Part shown: piece by piece, positions 16,306 to 26,211 of the stretch | Layout: every line of letters starts with the position of its first letter | Numbering within the stretch: position 1 is the stretch's first letter | Assembly: GCA_031273265.1 (NCBI GenBank) | Contig: JAISSH010000047.1 | Span: forward strand, 1-40,974 | Direction: 5' to 3' | Length of the DNA stretch: 40,974 bases | Source: Treponema sp. | Lineage (GTDB): Bacteria; Spirochaetota; Spirochaetia; Treponematales; Breznakiellaceae | Notes under the pieces: generated by a model | The model's database searches: none | What the model saw: the letters and a program-made list of their open reading frames with translations, nothing else | Told to the model about the DNA's origin: nothing | Position numbers and translations under genes: made by a program

Positions 16306-18300
16306 TTGTCAGTCCTTTTTGATCTTGTTTTTGATATTCCGGCAGATCACAGTTTCACCTACCGCGTTGACGACAAAGGCGAGGCAATGCCGGGAAAGCG
16401 GGCGATGGTTCCATTCGGCAGAAGGGACTGCCTCGGCTATATTATCGCGGAACGGGAAAATTTGCCCGACGGCGTAAAAGAGGAAGCTGTTAAAAAAATA
16501 CGCCGCGTGGTGGACGCCGAACCAATTTTCGACGACAACGATATTGAAATCGCCCGCTGGATGGCGGGTTTCTACCTGTGCGGCACTGGGCAGGCGTTAG
16601 CCGCAATGATCCCGTCGGGCAGAAAGATGACGTACCCTACCCTTCCCGACAATGATGAAGAAGGCGAACCTTCTCTTTCAATTTCAGACGAGCAGGCGGC
16701 AGCGTTATCCGCAATTACAGCCGCCGCTCCATGCAAGGATGACCTTCCGCACAGCGGACTCCCGCCGATGTTCTACCTTTACGGCATTACAGGCTCCGGC
16801 AAAACCGAAGTGTTCCTGCGCGCGGCACAATATACGCTGAACGCGGGTAAATCGGTAATTTATCTAGTGCCGGAAATTTCCCTAACTCATCAAACGGCGG
16901 AAGTGATAGGCAGACGTTTCGGCTCACAGGCGGCGACACTACATTCGGGAATGAGTCCATCTTCCCGCCTCGCCGAATGGATGAGAATCCGCCGAGGGGA
17001 AGCGCCGATTGTTGTCGGACCGCGCAGCGCGGTATTCGCGCCTGTTCCTAATCTTGGACTTATCATCATTGACGAAGAACACGACAGCTCATATAAATCG
17101 GGCAACACACCGCGCTACCATGCGCGCCAAATCGCGCTCCGCCGCTGTTCGCAGGAAGGCGCGCGTCTTGTGATGGGCTCCGCCACTCCTTCGGCGGAAG
17201 CGTGGAAACTTATGACCGAAGGCGGCATAAAAAGACTCGATCTGTCGCGCCGGATTTCAGGCGGCGGAATGCCTCAGATAAAACCGGTGAGTCTAGCGAA
17301 AACCGAAGGCTGTCTTACAAAAGAACTGAAAGATGAAATCCGCATTACCGCAGAAATGGGAAGACAGAGCATTCTCTTTATGAACCGGCGCGGATTCGCT
17401 CATTTTTACCAGTGCCCTTCCTGCGGATGGGAACAAACCTGCCGCCGCTGTTCCGTGTCGCTGACATGGCACAAAAGCCGAGGACGCTGTGTCTGCCACT
17501 ACTGCGGCTACAGCGAACCGCCGCCTTCCGCCTGCCCAAAATGCGGCTGTGTTGAAGCTGGCTACCGAGGTTTCGGCACGGAAATGATCGAGGAAGAAGT
17601 TAGGCGCTCATTTCCCGACCTGCGTCTTCGCAGAGCGGACGCGGACACAGCGGGAAAAAAAGGCGGACTTGAAGAGACCCTTCAACTTTTTAAAACAGGA
17701 ATGATCGATATTCTTTTGGGAACACAGATGGTCGCCAAAGGATTGAACTTCCCCGGCGTGCGTCTTGTCGGGGTAGTCTTTGCCGACACAGGGCTTCATC
17801 TGCCGGATTTTCGCGCGGCGGAGCGGACATTTTCCCTGATTGTGCAAGTCGCCGGGCGCGCCGGACGCTACTTCCCCGACGGCAAAGTAATAGTTCAAAC
17901 CCTGCGAATGGAAGACCCGACCATCACCCGATCCTGCGCCCTTGATGTCGCCGGATTTTTTAACGCCGAATTAAACCAGCGCAAAGCGTTGAATTTCCCG
18001 CCGTTCTCAAGGCTCATTCGTCTTACAATCCGCGCAAAAGATGAAAAACGCGCGGACGCGGCAATCAGGCGACTCGCGTCTCTAGCGAAACCTCTGCTTC
18101 CCGCGGACTCCGACATGCTCGGTCCCGCTGAATGTCCAATCGGCATCATCAACGACAATTTCAGGAAGCAGATTATCCTTCGCAGTCCCTCAATGGGTTC
18201 TGTTCACACGGCGGCGCGGGAGATTCTCGCCCTCTATGAAAAGGGAAAAGATTCAAAAGCGTATTTGGAAGTAGATGTTGACCCGGTAAGTATGTTATAA
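16306..18300 (+). CDS. priA: Primosomal protein N' (PriA helicase), TTG start
   Basis: YGITGSGKTEVFLRA, IIIDEEHDSSYKSGNTPRYHARQIA, zinc-binding CPSCGWEQTCRRCSVSLTWHKSRGRCVCHYCGY; starts immediately after UDG stop. Confidence 0.97.
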   Translation: MSVLFDLVFDIPADHSFTYRVDDKGEAMPGKRAMVPFGRRDCLGYIIAERENLPDGVKEEAVKKIRRVVDAEPIFDDNDIEIARWMAGFYLCGTGQALAAMIPSGRKMTYPTLPDNDEEGEPSLSISDEQAAALSAITAAAPCKDDLPHSGLPPMFYLYGITGSGKTEVFLRAAQYTLNAGKSVIYLVPEISLTHQTAEVIGRRFGSQAATLHSGMSPSSRLAEWMRIRRGEAPIVVGPRSAVFAPVPNLGLIIIDEEHDSSYKSGNTPRYHARQIALRRCSQEGARLVMGSATPSAEAWKLMTEGGIKRLDLSRRISGGGMPQIKPVSLAKTEGCLTKELKDEIRITAEMGRQSILFMNRRGFAHFYQCPSCGWEQTCRRCSVSLTWHKSRGRCVCHYCGYSEPPPSACPKCGCVEAGYRGFGTEMIEEEVRRSFPDLRLRRADADTAGKKGGLEETLQLFKTGMIDILLGTQMVAKGLNFPGVRLVGVVFADTGLHLPDFRAAERTFSLIVQVAGRAGRYFPDGKVIVQTLRMEDPTITRSCALDVAGFFNAELNQRKALNFPPFSRLIRLTIRAKDEKRADAAIRRLASLAKPLLPADSDMLGPAECPIGIINDNFRKQIILRSPSMGSVHTAAREILALYEKGKDSKAYLEVDVDPVSML

Positions 18301-18307
18301 TTTTTTT

Positions 18308-18580
18308 ATGAGTAGTATGTACGAGTTTGAGACAAACGGAACTTGCGCCACAAGAATCTGTTTTGATATTGAGGACGGAAAATTACATTCCGTTAAATTT
18401 GAAAACGGCTGCAACGGAAACCTGAAAGCAATTGGCGTTCTGGTTGAGGGACAGAACGCTGCGGAAATATTAAACAAACTGAAAGGCGTGCGTTGCGATA
18501 ACAAAGGAACTTCCTGCGCCGACCAGCTTGCCAAAGCGATTGAACGGTACTGTCCGTCTTCGCTTTTGAAACCGGCGTAA
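18308..18580 (+). CDS. TSCPD domain (TIGR03905-like) protein
   Basis: YEFETNGTCATRICFDIEDGKLHSVKFENGCNGNLKAIGVLVEG..CDNKGTSCADQLAKAI. Confidence 0.85.
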   Translation: MSSMYEFETNGTCATRICFDIEDGKLHSVKFENGCNGNLKAIGVLVEGQNAAEILNKLKGVRCDNKGTSCADQLAKAIERYCPSSLLKPA

Positions 18581-18605
18581 CGGTACATCAACGCCGCCCG
18601 CTTTT

Positions 18606-19163
18606 ATGAAACTGTTGTTTCACTGCTGCTGCGCTCCCTGTTCCGTTCAGTGCGTAAAAACCCTGCGCAAAGAAGGCATTGAGCCTGAACTTTTTTGGTA
18701 CAACCCGAACATTCACCCTTACTCAGAATATTCCCTGCGCCGTGACTGCCTTGCTGAATTTGCGGCTAACGAAAAACTGAAACTGGAAATGTTAGACGAA
18801 TACGGTCTTCGTTTGTTTTTGAACGCCGTCTTTCCAAACATTGAAGCGGGCGGCGGACAGGAACGCTGTAAAATCTGCTACAAAATGCGTCTTGAAAAAA
18901 CCGCCTCTTTCGCGGCTGAGAACGGATATTCGGCGTTTAGCACAAGTTTGCTGATAAGTCCGTACCAAAATCATGAGGCGATAAAAAACATCGGCGAAGA
19001 AACTGCGGCAAAATACGGAATTGATTTTCTTTACCGCGATTTCCGTCCGCTTTTCCGCGAAGGTCAGTCCGCCGCCCGCAACGGAGGACTTTATATGCAA
19101 AAATACTGCGGCTGTATTTTCAGCGAAGAAGAGCGTTATCTGAAGAAAACAACGGAGTTGTAA
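18606..19163 (+). CDS. queH: Epoxyqueuosine reductase QueH (DUF208)
   Basis: LLFHCCCAPCSVQCV, FWYNPNIHPYSEYSLR, CKICYKMRLEKTA, YMQKYCGCIFSEEERY. Confidence 0.93.
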   Translation: MKLLFHCCCAPCSVQCVKTLRKEGIEPELFWYNPNIHPYSEYSLRRDCLAEFAANEKLKLEMLDEYGLRLFLNAVFPNIEAGGGQERCKICYKMRLEKTASFAAENGYSAFSTSLLISPYQNHEAIKNIGEETAAKYGIDFLYRDFRPLFREGQSAARNGGLYMQKYCGCIFSEEERYLKKTTEL

Positions 19164-19921
19164 TGGGAAGCAGATTTTTCAAAAAGACAGGCTCAAGCGA
19201 ACTTGTTCAAAAACTCGTTGTGAAAGCGGTGATGGAACGCTCGCTCATAAGCGAAGGCGACCGTATCCTGATCGCCGTATCTGGCGGCAAAGATTCAAGC
19301 GTTCTTGCGTGGGCGCTTTCGGCAATCAGACCCGCGCTGAAGCTCAACTATGAACTTGCCGGGCTTCACATAAGCACGGACTTTTGCGCCTGCTGTAAAA
19401 AAGCGGCTCTTTGCGCAAGACTGGAAGAATGGGGCATCCCCTTCACCGATATGTTTGTGCCTGTAATCGGCAGACTCAAGGAAGGGGAAAAGATGAACTG
19501 CTACTGGTGCTCTACCCAGCGGCGCACAGAACTTTTAAAATACGCGGTTGAAAACGGCTTTAACAAAATCGCGCTTGGTCATCATCTGGACGACATCATC
19601 GAAACTTTTTTCATGAACCTCTGTTCAAAGGGAGAACTTCTCGCCATGCCAATTCTTTTGAAATACCGCAAATATCCCGTAAGCCTGATACGCCCGCTTG
19701 CCCTTCTTGAAGAAAAGAGAATAATCGCCTGCGCCGCGGAACAAAACATTCTGAAAAACGCCTGCACCTGCCCCTACGGACAAAATTCCAAAAGACGCGA
19801 TATGCGCAAAAGGATAGCGGATTTTACCGCCGCCGCCGGCGAAAGCGATCCGGGAGAGATAAAGCGCCGAATACTGAAAGCGTTAGGTGAAGGAAAGATT
19901 GACTATCTTGCCGATATTTAA
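19163..19921 (+). CDS. TtcA-like tRNA 2-thiolation PP-loop ATPase
   Basis: ILIAVSGGKDSSVLAWAL PP-loop; CYWCSTQRR; ALGHHLDDIIETFFMNL. Confidence 0.88.
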   Translation: MGSRFFKKTGSSELVQKLVVKAVMERSLISEGDRILIAVSGGKDSSVLAWALSAIRPALKLNYELAGLHISTDFCACCKKAALCARLEEWGIPFTDMFVPVIGRLKEGEKMNCYWCSTQRRTELLKYAVENGFNKIALGHHLDDIIETFFMNLCSKGELLAMPILLKYRKYPVSLIRPLALLEEKRIIACAAEQNILKNACTCPYGQNSKRRDMRKRIADFTAAAGESDPGEIKRRILKALGEGKIDYLADI

Positions 19922-19938
19922 TGCGGATTTATCAATAA

Positions 19939-21654
19939 CTATTTCGTTATCCTGATTTCGTCAAACCAGACACTCAACCCTTTCATATCGCCGTATTCCG
20001 CTACAAATTCAAGGCGGCTTATGTCCTTCCATGAAAACGCTCCTTTGGGGGACACCCATTCATTTTTCGCGCTAATCCACGCTCCATGCTCTGTCATTTT
20101 GTCAAATGGGACGCGCACCGTGTGCCACTTTTCGTCGGGCGGGAGAATTTTTTCATCTATCGTATAACGCACCCGCCACGGAATAACAGAGGCGCTCTCT
20201 GAATTTAAAAAACGCACGTCGAACATAGCGGGTTTTTCCGCTCTCGCCTTGAATTCAAGGAAATATCCCTCATGCGCAAGGCTGCTAAAATCTTTTTTTC
20301 CGTCAAAAGAAAACCAGAACGCGTTGTACTGCTCCGCTCCCGCCCATTGAATTGCGTACTCGCCTTGCGCCGTTGTTGTGTCATACATACTGAACCATGT
20401 CTTTTCGCCCCAATACCCTGCCGACACGTAATCGCGGTTTGGATAGTCGTCGTAAATTACAAAACTTTCATCTAACGGTTGCGCCGTACGCGGAATTTGC
20501 GCAGGGGGAGTAAATCCCATTGCGCGGACTACTTCGATATTCAAGTCTGAGTTAAAGTTTCCCCTGCCTGTTTTAAAAACGCCGAACCCTCCGTAATAAT
20601 CCCAGCTTGCGCGCGAAATATTGCGCCTGTCCAGCGCGTCGGCGACAAAGTCATACCACCTTACGCGATCCTCCTGAATACTGTTCGGAATGAACACTCC
20701 GAATTCTCCGCAAAAAACGGGAACGTCGCGCTCTCTGGAAAAAGAAACCGCAATGTCCAATGTTTTATAAAGTTTTGCCGGAGACGAATCATTCGCGTAA
20801 CTGTAAGTAAGCGAGTTTTCTATCCATGTTCCTTTCAGGTCTGCGGATATTTTCGGCATACGTTTTTTGTCTGCCGGAAAGGGAACTCCCGCAAGCGTCG
20901 TCAACACCGGCGGACTTCCCCAATTCGCTCCCTGATGCGTAAAAAGATACGGATCATAAAAGTGAAATGTATAAATTAGATTTGCGTCCGAATATCGCGG
21001 TATCTTCGATAATTTTCCGATTGAATTATAATCCGTTCCCCCGACAATAATCGCATGTTTTTGATCATGTTTTCTTATTTCCTGAATCGCCATCCCCTGT
21101 ACTTCGCCCCAACGCTCATCGCTGATACCGTGCGGCTCATTGAGAATTTCATAGACAACATACTTGCCGCGATCTTTGTAACGCCGCGCGATTTGCGCCC
21201 ACACCGGAAGAAGAATTTTGTCAATATCGTTACTTGTAGCGGCTACAGGATCAAAGGAATGATTGTCGATAATGATATAAATTTCGTACTTTTCCGCCAT
21301 GTTTACGGCAAAGTCCAGAAATTTTAAAAAGAGAGGCTCAAAAGTATAATCCGGCGCACCGCGCGTCATACTGTGCATTCTGATTGGAAGGCGGATTACG
21401 TCCACTCCAAGACTTTTTACATCAATGAAATCCTGCTCGGTATAATTTGTAAACGGGATTGAATTCGCGCTGAACGATTCAAACCACATTGAAAAATTCA
21501 CTCCGCGCGAAAAAGGAGCGGAACGGACAGCCGCCTGCACAGGACCGTTTTCCTTCTGTATGACAACAGGAGCATCCGCCGATTTATCTTTCTCCGTAGT
21601 GTTACATGAAATTAAAACAAAAACTGTTAAAAGAAAATATACTACATATTTCAT
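19939..21654 (-). CDS. GH5 family glycoside hydrolase lipoprotein with C-terminal carbohydrate-binding-like domain
   Basis: Lipobox LISC; SRGVNFSMWFES, YVVYEILNEPHG, PVFCGEFGVF catalytic motifs; ~170-aa beta-rich C-terminal domain. Confidence 0.88.
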   Translation of the reverse strand: MKYVVYFLLTVFVLISCNTTEKDKSADAPVVIQKENGPVQAAVRSAPFSRGVNFSMWFESFSANSIPFTNYTEQDFIDVKSLGVDVIRLPIRMHSMTRGAPDYTFEPLFLKFLDFAVNMAEKYEIYIIIDNHSFDPVAATSNDIDKILLPVWAQIARRYKDRGKYVVYEILNEPHGISDERWGEVQGMAIQEIRKHDQKHAIIVGGTDYNSIGKLSKIPRYSDANLIYTFHFYDPYLFTHQGANWGSPPVLTTLAGVPFPADKKRMPKISADLKGTWIENSLTYSYANDSSPAKLYKTLDIAVSFSRERDVPVFCGEFGVFIPNSIQEDRVRWYDFVADALDRRNISRASWDYYGGFGVFKTGRGNFNSDLNIEVVRAMGFTPPAQIPRTAQPLDESFVIYDDYPNRDYVSAGYWGEKTWFSMYDTTTAQGEYAIQWAGAEQYNAFWFSFDGKKDFSSLAHEGYFLEFKARAEKPAMFDVRFLNSESASVIPWRVRYTIDEKILPPDEKWHTVRVPFDKMTEHGAWISAKNEWVSPKGAFSWKDISRLEFVAEYGDMKGLSVWFDEIRITK

Positions 21655-21663
21655 TTGCCTTCC

Positions 21664-22695
21664 TCACTTCTCAGGCGGCGTGAAGCCCATTGCGCGTACA
21701 ACATCAACATTAAGTCCGGTTTTAAAATCGCCCTTCTCTATCGTCTTGAAAATACCGAAGCCTCCAAAATAATCCCAGCTTAACCACGGAATACCGCGCT
21801 TTTCAAGTTCGCGGCAGACAAACTGATACCATTTTACGCGGTCGGCGGGAGGACTCTGAATCATAAACACGCCCAGCTCTCCGCAGAAAACGGGAACGCC
21901 TCTCTCTTTTGCGAAAGAAGCCGCCCTGTCAAAAGATACGCATAACGCCTCAGGTTTTGAATCATTCTCGTAATTATCAAGGCGCTCCTCTACCCATGTT
22001 CCCTTGAAAGTTTCATGCACCTGCGGCTTTTTATTTTTATCAGCCGGAAACGGAAGACCCGCAAGCGGCGCGAGGGACGGCTTGTTCCACGTCGCTCCTT
22101 GATGAGTGAAAAGATGCGGATCGTAAAAGTGAAATGTATAAATGATATTTTCACCTGTATATTCGGGAATTGTCTCCAGTTTCGGAATCGAATTGAAATT
22201 TGTCCCGCCCACGACTATCGCGTGCTTGCGGTCGATTTTGCGAATTGCTTCAATCACATCCCCCTGAATTTTTCCCCAGCGTCCGTCCTCAATTCCATGC
22301 GGTTCGTTCAAAACTTCGTAAATCACATAATCGCTTCTGTCTTTATAACGGCGCGCTATCTGTTCCCAAACCGGAATGAGAATCCTGTCGATGTTAACGT
22401 CGGTGGGGTCAATCGGGTGAAAAGAATGGTTGTCGATAATTAAAAAAATCTTATGTTTTTCAGCCCATTCCACCGCAGTATCAAGGTACTTCAAAAAAAC
22501 GGAATCGAGAGTATGATCCTGCCCGCTCGCGGTAAAATTATGAAAAGCGGCGGGAAGGCGGATAACGTCCGCTCCAAGACTTTTTACATTCACAAAATCA
22601 TCTTCAATATATTTGGTAAAAACGATGTCCTTGACGGCGCGGGATTCAAACCACTTGCCAAAATTGAACCCACGCGAAAACGGAACTTTTTTCAT
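21664..22695 (-). CDS. GH5 family glycoside hydrolase, no signal peptide
   Basis: SRGFNFGKWFES, YVIYEVLNEPHG, PVFCGELGVF; strongly similar to the downstream GH5; GGGAGGG Shine-Dalgarno supports this start. Confidence 0.9.
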   Translation of the reverse strand: MKKVPFSRGFNFGKWFESRAVKDIVFTKYIEDDFVNVKSLGADVIRLPAAFHNFTASGQDHTLDSVFLKYLDTAVEWAEKHKIFLIIDNHSFHPIDPTDVNIDRILIPVWEQIARRYKDRSDYVIYEVLNEPHGIEDGRWGKIQGDVIEAIRKIDRKHAIVVGGTNFNSIPKLETIPEYTGENIIYTFHFYDPHLFTHQGATWNKPSLAPLAGLPFPADKNKKPQVHETFKGTWVEERLDNYENDSKPEALCVSFDRAASFAKERGVPVFCGELGVFMIQSPPADRVKWYQFVCRELEKRGIPWLSWDYFGGFGIFKTIEKGDFKTGLNVDVVRAMGFTPPEK

Positions 22696-22758
22696 AAAAA
22701 CCCTCCCATCGCTATTTACTTACTTCTATCATATAGCAAAAAATGATAAAATGAAACC

Positions 22759-24354
22759 ATGACGCGAAAATTCCGCAATCCGATTTTAAGCGGTTTTTAC
22801 CCCGACCCGTCAATTTGCCGCGCGGGAAAAGATTTCTATATCGTAAACTCAACATTCGCGTATTTTCCGGGAATCCCCATTTTTCATTCAAGAGACCTTC
22901 TCCACTGGAAACAAATCGGCAACGCCATCGACCGCCCGGGTCAGTTGTGTTACGACGGACATCAAATTTCGCGGGGGCTTTTCGCACCTACAATCCGCCA
23001 CAATAAGGGGACTTTTTATATTCTTTGCACTTTGATTGGCGCGGGTGAAAATTTCGTTATCACGGCGCAAGACCCCGCAGGTCCGTGGTCTGACCCCGTT
23101 TGGCTTGAGGGAGCAGACGGCATTGACCCTTCGATTTTTTTTGACGACGACGGAAAAGTTTGGTACTGCGGAACTCATCCCGCGCCGGAGGGAGAAGCGT
23201 ATCCGGGCAATTATGAAGTTTTCGTTCATGAGATGAATCTCGACGCGCTTGCCGCCGGAAAAAATCCGCTAACAGGAAAAAGCGCCGGTATCTGGCGCGG
23301 CGCTTTGCGTAACGCCGCATGGCCTGAAGGACCGCACATTTATAAAATCGGCGGTTGGTATTACCTTCTGCATGCGGAGGGAGGAACAAGTCTTGATCAC
23401 GCGATCTGTGTCGCGCGTTCAAAAAATATTTTGGGTACGTGGGAAGGAAAAAAAAGCAATCCCGTTTTAACGCATCGTCATCTTGGAAAAAACACGGAAA
23501 TTATCAATGTGGGTCACGCCGATATTGTCGATGACGCTGATGGAAACTGGTGGATGGTTCTGCTTGCGTCCCGCCCCTTTGACGGAGTGTGCCCTCTTGG
23601 TCGGGAAACTTTCATGGTTCCGGTTTTTTGGGAGGACGAGTGGCTGTACGTCGCGACAAAATCGGGGTTAGTTGAAAATGAAATAACTCTGCCGGATTTA
23701 ACTGATGAAAGCGCGGGTTCTGAATGGATAGAAGAAAACGCCTGCGATCATTTTTCCGGCAAATTGCCGCTTAACTGGTTAACCCTGCGTATGCCTGTCA
23801 ATGAAAAAGACATCGCTTTCAGTCTTACGGAAAACACAAACGCCCTGCGGCTTTTTACAAGAGCGTCTGGTATGCGCGAAAAGGGACACTGCGCTTTTGC
23901 CGGAAGAAGAATCAGGCACAAAGACTGGACATTCTGCGCGGCAATGGAATTTTCACCGAAAAGCGAATGTGAAACAGCAGGGATAATATTAATACAGAGC
24001 GAGGACTGGCAGTACCGGTTTGAATTGCACCTAACGATGACTGGAAAAATTTCTCTCAAGCTGATAAAAGCGGCAGGTAAAGAAGATGAAATTATAGCGG
24101 ATAGAGAATGTCCCATAACGGGAAAATCGCTTATTCTCGCGGCTAAATGCGAAGATATGAAACTTTCCTTTTTTTACGGAGAGGATCAATATTCATTAAA
24201 ATTATTCGCGGCAGGAGAGGACGCGCGTATTTTAAGCACGGAATTCGCGGGCGGCTTTGTGGGCGCGGTTGCGGGCGTTTTCGCCTCAGGAAACGGAAAA
24301 AATACAGATAATTACGCCGATGTTTTTTGGGCGGAATACAGGGGTTTGCAATGA
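22759..24354 (+). CDS. GH43 family glycoside hydrolase (xylosidase/arabinofuranosidase type)
   Basis: NPILSGFYPDPSICRAGKDFYIVNSTFAYFPGIPIFHSRDLLHWKQIG; WPEGPHIYKIGGWYYLLHAEGGT. Confidence 0.93.
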   Translation: MTRKFRNPILSGFYPDPSICRAGKDFYIVNSTFAYFPGIPIFHSRDLLHWKQIGNAIDRPGQLCYDGHQISRGLFAPTIRHNKGTFYILCTLIGAGENFVITAQDPAGPWSDPVWLEGADGIDPSIFFDDDGKVWYCGTHPAPEGEAYPGNYEVFVHEMNLDALAAGKNPLTGKSAGIWRGALRNAAWPEGPHIYKIGGWYYLLHAEGGTSLDHAICVARSKNILGTWEGKKSNPVLTHRHLGKNTEIINVGHADIVDDADGNWWMVLLASRPFDGVCPLGRETFMVPVFWEDEWLYVATKSGLVENEITLPDLTDESAGSEWIEENACDHFSGKLPLNWLTLRMPVNEKDIAFSLTENTNALRLFTRASGMREKGHCAFAGRRIRHKDWTFCAAMEFSPKSECETAGIILIQSEDWQYRFELHLTMTGKISLKLIKAAGKEDEIIADRECPITGKSLILAAKCEDMKLSFFYGEDQYSLKLFAAGEDARILSTEFAGGFVGAVAGVFASGNGKNTDNYADVFWAEYRGLQ

Positions 24355-26201
24355 CGGATTTGGGTCTATCGCCGTTTTTAAGCGACGGAATGATAATTCA
24401 GCGGGACGCGGCTTTTCCAGTTTGGAGCATAAAAAAAACGACGGTTTCCTTTCTGGGGAAAAAATACGAAGCGCGCGAAACCGGCGGAAAATGGCTCGTA
24501 ACACTCGATTCTGTAAAGGCGGGAGGCCCCTTCGTCATGGAAATTGAATACAGCGGCGGTTCGGTAAAAATAAGCGACATTTATTCAGGCGACGTTTGGC
24601 TCTGCGCCGGACAGAGCAACATGGAAATGCAGATGTCCCGCCTTAGCGATGATTACAGCGAGGAGTGGCAGATAAAAGAATATCCCGTTATACGACAATT
24701 CAAAACGCCGCAGGAATGGGACTTCTCCGCTCCCCGCGAGGATTTAACGGGCGGAAGCTGGCTTTCCGCATCATCGCAAACCCTGCACGAATTTTCGGGG
24801 ACGGCGTGGTTTTTCGCAAAAAAACTCTACGAAAAGTACGAAAGGCGCGTCCCTATCGGTCTTGTCAACGCGGCATGGGGCGGCACTCCGATTGAAACGT
24901 GGATGAGCGAAGACGCCCTTGCCGATTACCCTGAAAAAATCGCGCTGGGCAGACAATACGCCGACCCCGCCAAACGCGAAGAAATCACGCGAAATACCGG
25001 CGGAGCTATTCAAGAGTGGGAAACAAATCTCGCGCATGAGGATTTGGGGTTTCCAAAAAACTGGCAAAGCCCCGAAACGGATATTTCCGGCTGGGATGAC
25101 ATTACCCTGCCCGGTGATTTTGCTCAAGCGGGACTTACCTGTTTTTGCGGCGCAATCTGGCTCGCGAAAGATTTTGAACTTTCCGCGTCTTTCGCGGAAA
25201 ACGACGCGAAAATATGGCTCGGCACTATCGTGGACGCGGACACCGTTTTTGTTAACGGAACCGCGGTTGGAAACACTGGCTACCGCTATCCGCCGCGAAA
25301 ATACGTTCCTGAGGGACTCCTCAAAAAAGGGAAAAACCGTATCGTAATAAGAGTTACGTGCAACAACGGCGAAGGGGGCGTTACCTGCGACAAGCCATTC
25401 CGCATATTTACAGATAACGAATCCGTTGAATTTTCCGGGTCATGGAAATACAAAATCGGAGCTACGGCACAGCGGAGACCGGAAGAATTTTTCTTTCAGC
25501 GCCTTCCGATGGGAAACTACAACGCGATGATTGCTCCGCTTTTTAAATATCCGTTTAAGGGCGTTATTTGGTATCAGGGCGAGTCAAATGATCCCGACCC
25601 GCTTGAATATGAAAAACTTTTCCGGTTAATGATACAGGACTGGCGGAAAAAAAGCGGAAACATGGAGCTTCCCTTCCTCTTTGTCCAACTGCCTATTTTC
25701 GGCGAACCTTCAGATAACGATGAATCTTCCTCATGGGCAATTATCCGTGAAGCGCAGACAAATGCCCTGTCTCTCCCCGCGACCGGCATGGCAGCCGCCC
25801 TTGAACTTGGCGAATGGAACGACCTTCATCCGCTTAACAAAAAAGGCGTTGGAGAGCGTCTGTACCTCGTTGCGGAAAAAATGTTATTCGCCATTGACAA
25901 CTCGTCTCCGGGACCGATACTGCGTTCTATTGAACGGCGGCAGGAGCTACTGTTTTTGTACTTCGACAACTGCGGTGCGGGATTAACCGCAAGTGAGAAG
26001 CCGTATGTCAGCGTAATTGACGGCGGTAAAACGATCCGTCTTCCGGCGGAAATTGAAGGGAAAGACTCTGTTTCAATAGATTTATCATCGGTAAAAGAGC
26101 CTAAAAGAATTTTATACGCGTGGGCGGGTAACCCGCGCGACAGGCAGTTGTTTAACAGCGACGGACTGCCCGCAATTCCATTCAGAAAAGAAATTATTTA
26201 A
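24351..26201 (+). CDS. Sialate O-acetylesterase-family (SGNH-type) carbohydrate esterase
   Basis: LSPFLSDGMIIQRD, DVWLCAGQSNMEMQMSRL, GLVNAAWGGTPIETWMS, GVIWYQGESND; ATGA overlap with GH43 stop. Confidence 0.9.
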   Translation: MTDLGLSPFLSDGMIIQRDAAFPVWSIKKTTVSFLGKKYEARETGGKWLVTLDSVKAGGPFVMEIEYSGGSVKISDIYSGDVWLCAGQSNMEMQMSRLSDDYSEEWQIKEYPVIRQFKTPQEWDFSAPREDLTGGSWLSASSQTLHEFSGTAWFFAKKLYEKYERRVPIGLVNAAWGGTPIETWMSEDALADYPEKIALGRQYADPAKREEITRNTGGAIQEWETNLAHEDLGFPKNWQSPETDISGWDDITLPGDFAQAGLTCFCGAIWLAKDFELSASFAENDAKIWLGTIVDADTVFVNGTAVGNTGYRYPPRKYVPEGLLKKGKNRIVIRVTCNNGEGGVTCDKPFRIFTDNESVEFSGSWKYKIGATAQRRPEEFFFQRLPMGNYNAMIAPLFKYPFKGVIWYQGESNDPDPLEYEKLFRLMIQDWRKKSGNMELPFLFVQLPIFGEPSDNDESSSWAIIREAQTNALSLPATGMAAALELGEWNDLHPLNKKGVGERLYLVAEKMLFAIDNSSPGPILRSIERRQELLFLYFDNCGAGLTASEKPYVSVIDGGKTIRLPAEIEGKDSVSIDLSSVKEPKRILYAWAGNPRDRQLFNSDGLPAIPFRKEII

Positions 26202-26211
26202 GGAGGAAAAT

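Noticed and set aside
22015-22443. 142-aa plus-strand ORF antisense to the second GH5
   Set aside because: Mirrors conserved GH5 codons; no independent evidence.
24919-25347. 142-aa ORF overlapping the acetylesterase in another frame
   Set aside because: Lies inside the conserved esterase gene; no motif or SD.
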